5,516 nucleotides of DNA from Legionella genomosp. 1 (GTDB lineage Bacteria > Pseudomonadota > Gammaproteobacteria > Legionellales > Legionellaceae). Location: NCBI GenBank assembly GCA_945865355.1, contig CAMBDN010000172.1:1-5516 (forward strand), in the 5' to 3' direction. Position 1 is the first letter of the stretch, and each line of letters begins with the position of its first letter. Both the position numbers and the translations under genes were made by a program. This document shows, in pieces, positions 1-5,516 of the stretch. A model generated the notes under the pieces. It did not search any database and had not been told where the DNA came from. It saw nothing but the letters and a program-made list of their open reading frames with translations.

Positions 1-24
1 CGTACAGAGGTAGATGATAGTCAT
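1..24 (-). CDS. possible 5' end of a leftward gene (edge fragment)
   Basis: On the minus strand an ATG at 24..22 opens a frame (MTIIYLCT...) that runs off the left edge. A GGGAAAG stretch a few bases upstream could serve as ribosome binding site. A second in-frame ATG lies at 54..52, directly against the TATAAT box, and would give MNIRSDTGKP first. The case rests on the strong extended -10 box at 63..55 pointing into this frame. Only 8 to 18 residues are visible, so no product can be named. The competing reading is a plus-strand gene tail (RTEVDDSHWLSRI, stop at 40-42), which cannot be excluded, and the transcript could equally be non-coding. Confidence 0.22.
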
Positions 25-54
25 TGGCTTTCCCGTATCTGAGCGAATGTTCAT

Positions 55-82
55 ATTATATCAAATTTAATTAAAATTTCTA
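55..82 (-). promoter_or_regulatory. leftward sigma70-type promoter with extended -10
   Basis: Read on the minus strand, positions 63..55 are TGATATAAT. This is a perfect TATAAT hexamer preceded by the TGn of an extended -10. Sixteen bases upstream, 82..77 reads TAGAAA, a 4 of 6 match to TTGACA. The spacer is very AT-rich. Transcription would start around 46-49 and run off the left edge, divergent from msbA. The sequence match is good; activity is inferred. Confidence 0.5.
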
Positions 83-112
83 CAGAAAAGGGACTGTCTA
101 TCATTAGTGATT

Positions 113-153
113 TTCTGCTTTTATTCGCACTCTGGTGTAATAAGCGGTACAAT
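113..153 (+). promoter_or_regulatory. candidate promoter region for the msbA operon
   Basis: Two overlapping -10 candidates precede msbA. One is TGGTGTAAT (133-141), an extended -10 with a 5 of 6 hexamer but no clear -35. The other is TACAAT (148-153), 5 of 6, with TTCGCA (124-129, 4 of 6) 18 bases upstream. Either would give a short leader of roughly 30-45 nt before the ATG at 190. No operator-like palindrome is evident. I cannot tell which, if either, is used. Confidence 0.35.
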
Positions 154-189
154 TCGGCAAAATTACAGCCAACCTTGTTGCTCTTCAAT

Positions 190-1956
190 ATGAAAAAAAA
201 TACGCATGGCAAAGCAGGACCGCTCTATCGTCGTTTGTTTGTTTATACAAAGCCTTTTTGGCCGATGCTGTTGTTAGGTATCTTTGCAACCATTCTTTAT
301 TCTGCAATCGATGCAAGCTTTACTTATATGATGCGGCCTTTCTTTGATAAAGGGTTCATTGATATTGACATTGCGTTTGTTAAAAAAATCCCTCTGATGG
401 TGCTTCTCGGAATTACTTTTCGCGGGTTGGTGAGTGCCGCGGGAAGTTATTGCATGACGTCGGTTGCGCGTTCGGTAGTAAAAGTGCTGCGACAAAAGGT
501 TTTTAACCATATTATCCAACTTCCAGCCAATTATTATGATGAGGCAACTTCAGGCCAGTTGTTGTCAAGGATTCTTTACGATGTTGAACAAGTTGCACAA
601 GTTAGCGCTGATGCGTTGAGCGATCTTGTGCAAAATATCTGCCTTGTTATTGGTTTATTGGTTGTCATGATGGTGATCAGTTGGCAATTATCGGTCATGT
701 TTTTACTGACCATCCCTTTTATTGGCTTATTGGTCAATTATACCAATAAGCGAGTGCGTCGAATCAGTCACAATGTGCAGAAAACGATGGGTGAGGTGAC
801 TGAAATTGCTTCTGAGGCGATTGATGGTTATCGAGTGGTACGTATTTTTGGTAGTGAACAGTACGAAGTTAATAAATTCAATCAAGCGACTGAAATGTCT
901 CGTCGCAATGATATGAAAGTTGCACTTAGCAAAGCAATTAATGTCTCTGGGGTACAATGCATCATTGGCTTTGGTATTGCGATGATTATTTTTTCCGCCA
1001 TTAAATTAGCGACCGTCATCATTGTGACGGCAGGTTCTTTTCTTGCCATCATTGCCGCAATGGTGCAATTAATTAAGCCGATGAAAACCTTAACCACGCT
1101 AAATGCCGCTATTCAACGGGGTCTAGCCGGTGCAGAAAGTGTTTTTTCTTTACTTGATGAAGTGACTGAATCTTATCAAGGTAAGAAATTATCTCAACGG
1201 GCGCAGGGCGCAATACACTTCGCACAAGTATCGTTTGCTTATCGTCGTGGGCCGTTAGTACTGCATGATGTCGATTTTACAATTAATGCTGGCGATACGG
1301 TTGCATTGGTTGGGCATTCTGGAAGTGGAAAAACCACCCTTGCTAGTTTGTTGCCGCGATTCTACGATGTAACCCACGGCAAAATTATTCTGGATGGAAC
1401 GCCGATAAATGAGTTGTCATTAAGTGGTTTACGTGAGCAAATCGCTTTGGTGAGTCAACATGTAACCTTGTTCAATGACACCTTGGCAAATAATATTGCT
1501 TATGGTCGTTTTGATGTCGACCGCGAAAAAATCGTAGAAGCTGCTAAATTTGCTTATGCTGATGAATTCATCAAAAATTTACCTCAAGGTTATGATACCC
1601 GTGTTGGTGAAAATGGGGTGCTTTTGTCGGGGGGGCAACGGCAACGTATAGCTATTGCGCGAGCTATTTTGAAAGATGCCCCTATTCTGATTCTTGATGA
1701 GGCGACGTCTGCTTTAGATAGCGAGTCAGAGCGGTATATTCAGGAAGCGCTGGAAAAGTTGATGAAAAACCGTACTACACTAGTGGTCGCACATCGATTA
1801 TCAACGATCAAACGAGCAGATAAAATTATTGTTATGCATCAGGGGCGTATTGTTGAGCAGGGTACTCATCAGCAGCTATTGGAGATCAATGGTCAGTATG
1901 CGCAGTTACATCGGGTCCAACAAGTAGGTATGGGACACGAAGAGGCATTTGCTTAA
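190..1956 (+). CDS. msbA: MsbA: lipid A export ATP-binding/permease protein
   Basis: Inner-membrane ABC half-transporter that, as a homodimer, uses ATP to flip core-lipid A from the inner to the outer leaflet of the cytoplasmic membrane. From the ATG at 190 it is 588 residues, close to the usual ~580. The N-terminal half is the six-helix exporter domain (helices begin near residue 23), containing the conserved LPANYYDEATSGQLLSR coupling region at about 111-127. The C-terminal ATPase has Walker A GHSGSGKTT (375-383), Q-loop SQ (Q423), signature LSGGQ (479-483), Walker B ILILDEA (499-505), D-loop SALD and switch histidine H535. I chose ATG190 because MKKNTHGK...LYRRLFVYTKPFW is the normal start. 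A TTG at 175 would add five residues. Neither start has a clear Shine-Dalgarno. It is the first gene of the operon, and its stop overlaps the lpxK start by one base (TAATG). Confidence 0.95.
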   Translation: MKKNTHGKAGPLYRRLFVYTKPFWPMLLLGIFATILYSAIDASFTYMMRPFFDKGFIDIDIAFVKKIPLMVLLGITFRGLVSAAGSYCMTSVARSVVKVLRQKVFNHIIQLPANYYDEATSGQLLSRILYDVEQVAQVSADALSDLVQNICLVIGLLVVMMVISWQLSVMFLLTIPFIGLLVNYTNKRVRRISHNVQKTMGEVTEIASEAIDGYRVVRIFGSEQYEVNKFNQATEMSRRNDMKVALSKAINVSGVQCIIGFGIAMIIFSAIKLATVIIVTAGSFLAIIAAMVQLIKPMKTLTTLNAAIQRGLAGAESVFSLLDEVTESYQGKKLSQRAQGAIHFAQVSFAYRRGPLVLHDVDFTINAGDTVALVGHSGSGKTTLASLLPRFYDVTHGKIILDGTPINELSLSGLREQIALVSQHVTLFNDTLANNIAYGRFDVDREKIVEAAKFAYADEFIKNLPQGYDTRVGENGVLLSGGQRQRIAIARAILKDAPILILDEATSALDSESERYIQEALEKLMKNRTTLVVAHRLSTIKRADKIIVMHQGRIVEQGTHQQLLEINGQYAQLHRVQQVGMGHEEAFA

Positions 1957-3149
1957 TGCGCAATCGGGTTAGGAAGTGGTTGATTGATAAATCCCCCCTA
2001 ACCCCCCTTTTTCAAAGGGGGGGACTGGAGCATTCCTCTTTGGAAAAGGAGCAGATTGCACTGCCTCCATTTTTAAAGGAAGGCTCCGCCGCATCTCCCC
2101 CTTTGAAAAAGGGGCGAAGGGTTGATTTATTCAATCAACATTTCCTTAACAAACTATGGTACAGTCACAACCGCTGGCATTGGTTGTTATCCCCTTTTTC
2201 AATCGTATACCGTATCATCGTAGCGTTTCGACGGCGTTTTCTAAAACAGTTTTGCCAACAACAATTCCCCGTGCCGATTATTGTAGTGGGTAATTTAACC
2301 GTTGGCGGTGTTGGAAAAACGCCATTGGTCATTGCTTTGGCAACGCAGTTAAAGACACGTGGTTTGCGTGTTGGAATTGTTAGTCGAGGTTATGGTGCCA
2401 GAGTTAGTCATTTTCCATATGAAGTTGGTTGTGAAGACAACGCCGCCTCTGTTGGTGATGAGCCATTGATGTTGGCTAAAAAAACGGGTTGTCCCGTAGT
2501 GATAGCCCCCAAGCGTACAAAAGCAGTACAGTACCTTCTTGATAAATATCAAAGTCAAATTATTATTAGCGATGATGGCTTGCAACATTATGCAATGGGT
2601 CGTGCAATTGAGATTGTTGTTATCGATGGGCTTAGAGGGTTGGGCAATGGGTTTTATTTACCAGCAGGACCGTTACGCGAAGGTATGCACCGTTTACGAC
2701 TAGCAGACTTTATCGTCGTGAATGGAGGTGCTTTTAAGATACCTGAGCGTTTACTTAAACCTCGTGAGAACCAGGTTTACCCAACCGCATATCGTATGGA
2801 TCTTCTGCCAGGAGAAATAACACAGCTTGTTAGTGGCAGATCAATACCATCAACGGAGCTAAAAAGTCCTATAGCGGCTGTCGCTGCAATTGGCCATCCA
2901 CAACGATTTTTTGCAACGTTAGAGGCACTGGGAATTACGTTTAATCGTTATTTTTTTGCAGATCATCATAGCTTTCAGCCAGACGATTTAAATGTGGTTG
3001 AAAAAACGGTCTTGATGACTGAAAAAGATGCGGTAAAATGTCAGCCGTTTGCTACTGAGCTGATGTATTTCTTACCCGTAGATGCTCGGTTAGACGATAA
3101 ATTTTGGGATGCATTGTGGTTACATGAACAATTACAAGGTTATGTATAA
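1956..3149 (+). CDS. lpxK: LpxK: tetraacyldisaccharide 4'-kinase with in-frame repeat insertion
   Basis: Phosphorylates the 4' position of the lipid A disaccharide-1-phosphate precursor to give lipid IVA, at the cytoplasmic face of the inner membrane. It is 397 residues against ~330 for the family. The excess is a 53-residue insert (about residues 9-61) encoded by a palindromic repeat. After it the family sequence begins (LNKLWY...), with a hydrophobic/basic membrane-binding segment (about 75-98), P-loop GNLTVGGVGKT (112-122), SRGYG (143-147), GDEP (167-170), DDGLQH (206-211, catalytic Asp region), ADHHSF (335-340, matching the catalytic His region), IGHP (312-315) and MTEKDAVK (354-361). All key motifs are intact, so the enzyme is probably functional. 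The start is fixed by a TAATG overlap with msbA and an AAGAGG ribosome site about 10 bases upstream. No ATG, and no convincing alternative start, lies between the insert and the kinase domain, so ribosomes must read through the insert. Confidence 0.93.
   Translation: MRNRVRKWLIDKSPLTPLFQRGGLEHSSLEKEQIALPPFLKEGSAASPPLKKGRRVDLFNQHFLNKLWYSHNRWHWLLSPFSIVYRIIVAFRRRFLKQFCQQQFPVPIIVVGNLTVGGVGKTPLVIALATQLKTRGLRVGIVSRGYGARVSHFPYEVGCEDNAASVGDEPLMLAKKTGCPVVIAPKRTKAVQYLLDKYQSQIIISDDGLQHYAMGRAIEIVVIDGLRGLGNGFYLPAGPLREGMHRLRLADFIVVNGGAFKIPERLLKPRENQVYPTAYRMDLLPGEITQLVSGRSIPSTELKSPIAAVAAIGHPQRFFATLEALGITFNRYFFADHHSFQPDDLNVVEKTVLMTEKDAVKCQPFATELMYFLPVDARLDDKFWDALWLHEQLQGYV
1980..2138. repeat. palindromic repeat element inserted in frame within lpxK
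   Basis: A ~159-bp imperfect inverted repeat. The left arm starts TTGATTGATAAATC and continues through a C6-T5-C-A3-G7 hairpin unit (2002-2023). The right arm (2097-2138) is its reverse complement apart from a few changes: the outer 14 bases match with one extra A, and the inner unit is C5-T3-G-A5-G4. The core carries two more degenerate copies, CCTCTTTGGAAAAGGAG (2035-2051) and GCCTCCATTTTTAAAGGAAGGC (2063-2084), so the element is about four alternating copies of one hairpin unit. Its length is a multiple of three (53 codons) with no stop in the lpxK frame; it encodes a Pro/Lys/Gly-rich peptide including KSPLTPLFQRGG and PPLKKGRR. From memory, related CCCCTTTTTCAAAGGGG repeats are scattered in many bacterial genomes. 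It has no transposase, so it is MITE-like. I see no clear target duplication. Confidence 0.85.
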
Positions 3150-4069
3150 TGATTCAAGTTCGTTTGGTTAAGTTGTTTGTTTGTCTTGCGGTTATTGTCA
3201 GTAGCGTCATTTATGCTGCTGAGCCAGAAGTTACCAGTTCTTTGCCTCCTGAGCCTACTCATGCGAATTGGATCTTTACTGGCGTAGTAACGAATGAGAG
3301 TGGTGAGAGTTATGGTTATTTTTTTCAAATGCAGCGCCATGACGAACAATTTCATACCATTGCAGCATTGTTTGATGGTCAAACCAAGGGTGTTATCTTG
3401 CTCGATGAAAGCGACGCGATAATACACGATCCTACCCCTTATAATTGGCATGTAGGGCGTGCCTTCATGCGGTTTAATCCAATCAATAATAGTTGGATTT
3501 TTGGTTTGAAAACGCAAGATAACAAAGGATTTAACTTTAAAGTCGATATGCTAAAGCAAATGGGCAATACCTCCGTTGTTCAAGCGTTGCGCCCAGGCGT
3601 TGAATTACTGGTCAATCAGACCAGTCATTTGAATGGGCATGTACAAGCTGGCAACGATAGCAAAGAGCAATTCGTTACCGCAAAAAATGCTTGGTTTCGG
3701 CAAGTGTGGTTAACAGCGCATCAGGATCAAAGTCATCCTTTTACTGGCGTGTTATGTCGTTTTACTGATGGCAGTGGATTTTATTCAATGAATATGATTG
3801 CCCCCGATGCTTTACGGGGTGCGGTGGCTGGTTGGTGTGATGAACAAGGGATATCAGCGGCGATGTCGCAATTTATTAGCGTCAAACAAGATGCAAAGGG
3901 CCCTTGGCACATACGCGTCACATCACCCAGCGTTCACCTGGTTCTTTCTGAGTTCATTAAAAAAGATTCAGTCGTGGCTGGGTTTGTTGAGGAGGGGAAG
4001 ACCCCAGGTTTTTGTATGTTGAGTAATGACGCGATAGGCGGTAGCGTTGAAAGTAAGATTAAAAATTAA
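3149..4069 (+). CDS. secreted protein of unknown function, possibly AttH/CrtC lipocalin-like
   Basis: A 306-residue protein. Residues 1-23/24 form a classical Sec signal peptide: Arg5 and Lys8, a hydrophobic core LFVCLAVIVSSVI, then cleavage near IYAA|EPEV. There is no lipobox cysteine at the cleavage site, so a periplasmic or secreted soluble protein is likely. The mature part opens with WIFTGVVTNESGESYGYFFQ (41-60), followed by alternating beta-strand-like stretches and a WHVGRAFMRF...WIFGLKTQD block (about 99-123). This W-x-x-G-x-(V/L)-T-x-x-x-G-x-x-(Y/F)-G pattern recalls AttH/hydroxyneurosporene-synthase-type lipocalins. That is pattern recognition only, and the protein could be an unrelated beta-rich family. 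It starts inside the lpxK stop (TAATG, one-base overlap) with an AAGG ribosome site nine bases upstream, so it is the third gene of the lipid A operon. Its substrate and role are unknown. Confidence 0.8.
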   Translation: MIQVRLVKLFVCLAVIVSSVIYAAEPEVTSSLPPEPTHANWIFTGVVTNESGESYGYFFQMQRHDEQFHTIAALFDGQTKGVILLDESDAIIHDPTPYNWHVGRAFMRFNPINNSWIFGLKTQDNKGFNFKVDMLKQMGNTSVVQALRPGVELLVNQTSHLNGHVQAGNDSKEQFVTAKNAWFRQVWLTAHQDQSHPFTGVLCRFTDGSGFYSMNMIAPDALRGAVAGWCDEQGISAAMSQFISVKQDAKGPWHIRVTSPSVHLVLSEFIKKDSVVAGFVEEGKTPGFCMLSNDAIGGSVESKIKN

Positions 4070-4209
4070 AAGCCGACAATCTAGGCAACGTATAGCCAAG
4101 TACTTCTGCAATTATTTTAGCTGATAATTCGTATCTAAGTAGCTCTCTAAGTAGAACAAGACGATACGGTTTAAGGTAAATACCATGATATTCTTGTTTA
4201 TTCTGATGG
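4070..4209. other. convergent intergenic region with small repeats
   Basis: This 140-bp gap separates the rightward operon from the leftward ATPase remnant, so it should hold terminators for both. I see only weak candidates. CTaGGC/GCCaAG (4081-4086 with 4095-4100) is a small stem with no proper T-run. CGTATC (4130-4135) pairs with GATACG (4163-4168) across a 27-base loop. Inside that loop is a 9-bp direct repeat, TCTAAGTAG, at 4134-4142 and 4146-4154. No gene or convincing rho-independent terminator is visible. Confidence 0.5.
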
Positions 4210-5368
4210 TTAGTGAACGGTAGCCAAGGGCTTGTTGATGACGTCGTGTAGCTCGCTCATCGTTTTTGATAGACCGCGTTGGTGATTAAATGCAAAGATC
4301 CCAGCACTAGATGCCAAAAGCGCAACACTACTTGTGGCAATCGCTATACCTGGGAGAGCGCCAATCCCTGTTGAGGTCAAGAGAACGCTTGCGGCGATGG
4401 CCACAGCTATCCCTAATAACAACATTGCAGCACCTATATTTCGCCACAATTTAGAAAAATGACCCTGTGCTTCAGTGGCTTTTTGTTGAAATTGAATGAG
4501 CAATTTTGGTTGCATTGAGGCAGGAGCGGTGAGTAACGCCTTGGTTAAGTTGAGGTAGCGTGTAAGATTTTTTTCACCCTTGTTTTTCAGTTTTAGAACC
4601 GTGTTGCGAACCGCTATCGCGCATTCTTTAATTTTTTTATTCGGTTGTGTGGCGATGGTTCTATTGAGTTGTTGCAAGGCATAGCTAAACGTCCGTTTTT
4701 TTGCGATCTCGGCGGCTGCTAATAAATCACGGAATGTCGGTTCAGGCTCTAGGTGCTGATGTTTAGCGTACTCACGATTATCTTCATAGGTTCGTACTAA
4801 TTGTTTGGCGACCTTCTGGTTTAGGCCCTGTTTAATTAGAATCTCGCACATTTCTTGGTGTGGGTAGGATGGAACCGTTTCTTGGATAATGCGGCGGGCG
4901 AATGCGGTACTTGCTCTTCTACGTCCCGCCTTGTTCGCTGGATTTTGAGTACCAATCAGCATGAACCCCGGATGCAGAGGAGGGTTGCCGTTGAGCGGAT
5001 TTTTTCCCATGAGTAAGTCATTGAACCACCGTTCCATCATGGGACTACTGTTGAGTTCATCGACCACAACGACAGTCCCCTCATTAAACGCTTTGAGTAA
5101 CAAGGCTTGTTTTACGCTTAACGGCAGACTGACCGGCATGCGATAAAAAATTTTATTACCAAGGTCAGTGTCGCTTGTTTGAGCTTTTAATATGAGACGG
5201 AAGTGGGCTTCTTTGTAACCATGTTGACGAAGGATAGCAATGACCATCTCACTTTTGCCGATCCCAGGTTCGCCGGTTAATACCATACCACCTAAGCCAC
5301 CGTACAATTTTTCAGGATTGTATTTACCGCTGTTGGCTTGTCTTAACTCACGTAACGCTAGTAAATCG
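4210..5368 (-). pseudogene. 5'-truncated AAA_5/MoxR-like ATPase with C-terminal membrane hairpin
   Basis: Remnant of a P-loop ATPase gene beheaded by an IS66-like element. Family-like sequence (DLLALRELRQANSGKYNPEK) starts right at the IS boundary, 20 codons before a TTG at 5307..5305. Numbered from that TTG (365 residues): Walker A GEPGIGKS (12-19), Walker B VVVVDE (79-84), sensor 1 GTQNPA (119-124), an arginine-rich RRRASTAFARR block (129-139) typical of midasin/dynein-type AAA_5 domains, and a sensor-2-like PTFRD (190-194). Then come a Lys-rich helical region (about 200-285), two hydrophobic segments (291-312, 318-340) forming a likely membrane hairpin, and the tail QRGLSKTMSELHDVI. No ATG or GTG precedes Walker A apart from an ATG at 5286, only four codons before the motif. 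TTG5307 lacks a ribosome site and would delete the upstream conserved part. I therefore call it a pseudogene, although the rest of the frame is intact and disruption may be recent. The tail resembles Legionellales effector-type proteins (inference). Confidence 0.75.
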
Positions 5369-5390
5369 GTATGCGTTCGGTGAAATACGG
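5369..5390. repeat. putative terminal inverted repeat of the IS66-like element
   Basis: GTATGCG followed by TTCGGTGAAATACGG marks the presumed end of the element. Everything to its left matches the ATPase reading frame. The partner repeat is outside the window, so the repeat itself cannot be verified here; the call depends on resemblance to IS66-type termini and on the switch in coding content at this point. Confidence 0.55.
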
Positions 5391-5409
5391 GTTGAATTAG
5401 AAAAAGCGA

Positions 5410-5516
5410 TTAATTTATCTTGAGGTTAAATGGAAGAAGATTCGCATAGTCTTCTGCAGTTTTGCAAAAGCGAATTTTTTCGAAGAGGACTTTGAGGTAA
5501 TCAAAGGGAATAAGAC
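5410..5516 (-). CDS. IS66-family transposase (TnpC-like), C-terminal end only
   Basis: The last 34 codons of a gene entering from the right edge. The peptide begins LIPFDYLKVLFEKI and finishes with KTAEDYANLLPFNLKIN and a TAA at 5412..5410. This matches the usual C-terminus of IS66-family DDE transposases, which end in a P-Y/F-x-YL-x-x-(L/V)F-x-x-(L/I)P-x-A-x-T-x-ED-x-x-x-LLP-W/F-N pattern. The catalytic domain and the accessory tnpA/tnpB genes would lie beyond the window. It shares its reading frame with the downstream ATPase remnant, but the TAA separates them, so they are not fused. Whether the transposase is intact cannot be judged from here. Confidence 0.75.
   Translation of the reverse strand, partial: LIPFDYLKVLFEKIRFCKTAEDYANLLPFNLKIN

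Larger units (their letters stand above)
5369..5516 (-). mobile_element. terminal part of an IS66-like insertion sequence
   Basis: The element runs from its terminus at 5369 off the right edge. The + strand from 5369 reads GTATGCGTTCGGTGAAATAC, resembling the GTAAGCG-type ends of IS66-family elements. The transposase stop lies 41 bases inside this end, a normal spacing. IS66 elements usually make 8-bp target duplications, so GTAAATCG (5361-5368) is the predicted duplication, with the other copy outside the window. The family assignment rests on the transposase C-terminus plus this end; the exact boundary could be off by a few bases. Confidence 0.7.

Noticed and set aside
1..42. Plus-strand gene tail RTEVDDSHWLSRI ending at TGA 40-42
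   Set aside because: Only 13 residues, no recognisable family end, and the opposite strand has a strong promoter facing this stretch. Kept only as an alternative to the minus-strand reading.
64..80. AT-rich near-palindrome AAATTTAATTAAAATTT as an operator
   Set aside because: Such AT-rich symmetry is common by chance and it is adequately explained as the spacer of the leftward promoter.
14..104. 7-bp inverted repeat ATGATAG (14-20) / CTATCAT (98-104)
   Set aside because: It is too short and too widely spaced to be meaningful without other copies.
1980..2138. Rho-independent terminator or CRISPR-like array within lpxK
   Set aside because: The hairpins have no following T-run, lie inside a continuous essential coding sequence, and alternate in orientation without unique equal-length spacers.
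3140..3517. 125-codon minus-strand open frame overlapping the start of the third operon gene
   Set aside because: It is wholly antisense to a well-supported signal-peptide protein, has no recognisable motif, and its composition is what a shadow frame would give.
5305..5307. TTG as a genuine start of the minus-strand ATPase
   Set aside because: It has no ribosome binding site, and coherent ATPase-like sequence continues upstream of it to the IS boundary, so the real start has been removed.
4210..5516. Fusion of the transposase tail with the ATPase, since both are in the same minus-strand frame
   Set aside because: A TAA at 5412..5410 separates them and the IS terminus lies in between. The shared frame is coincidental.

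Overview
The window looks like a chromosomal segment of a moderately AT-rich gammaproteobacterium. The msbA-lpxK pair marks a Gram-negative lipid A producer. The hydrophobic C-terminal hairpin ending in a 'QRGLSKTMSEL'-type tail on the rightmost gene resembles proteins I associate with Legionellales (Legionella, Coxiella, Berkiella, Aquicella and relatives). That taxonomic guess is an inference from protein flavour; no rRNA or other marker is present.

Layout. Positions 1-189 are a non-coding or gene-edge region. It holds a strong minus-strand extended -10 box (TGATATAAT) pointing left and weaker plus-strand promoter candidates for the operon. Positions 190-4069 are a tightly packed plus-strand operon: msbA (lipid A flippase/ABC exporter), lpxK (lipid A 4'-kinase) and a secreted protein of unknown function with a possible lipocalin/AttH-like fold. 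Both junctions are TAATG stop-start overlaps, so translation is probably coupled. Positions 4070-4209 are a short convergent intergenic gap with small repeats and no convincing terminator. Positions 4210-5368 (minus) hold the remainder of an AAA_5/MoxR-like ATPase with a C-terminal membrane hairpin. Its 5' end is cut off by the end of an IS66-like insertion sequence, which occupies 5369 to the right edge and includes the last 34 residues of its transposase.

Two insertions dominate the interest of the window. First, lpxK carries a ~159-bp palindromic repeat element inserted in frame after codon 8. It adds 53 residues to the N-terminus without breaking the kinase, much like the Rickettsia palindromic elements that sit inside genes. 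The element is built from about four alternating copies of a CCCC-TTTTTCAAA-GGGG hairpin unit. Second, the IS66-like element has beheaded the AAA ATPase gene. The surviving reading frame keeps Walker A, Walker B, sensor 1 and the membrane hairpin but has no credible start codon.

Functionally, MsbA and LpxK act on the same molecule: LpxK phosphorylates the tetraacyldisaccharide precursor at the inner membrane, and MsbA flips the finished core-lipid A outward. The third gene is exported and co-transcribed, so a role in the envelope is plausible but unproven. The ATPase remnant is unrelated, lies on the opposite strand, and looks like accessory or host-interaction gene content.
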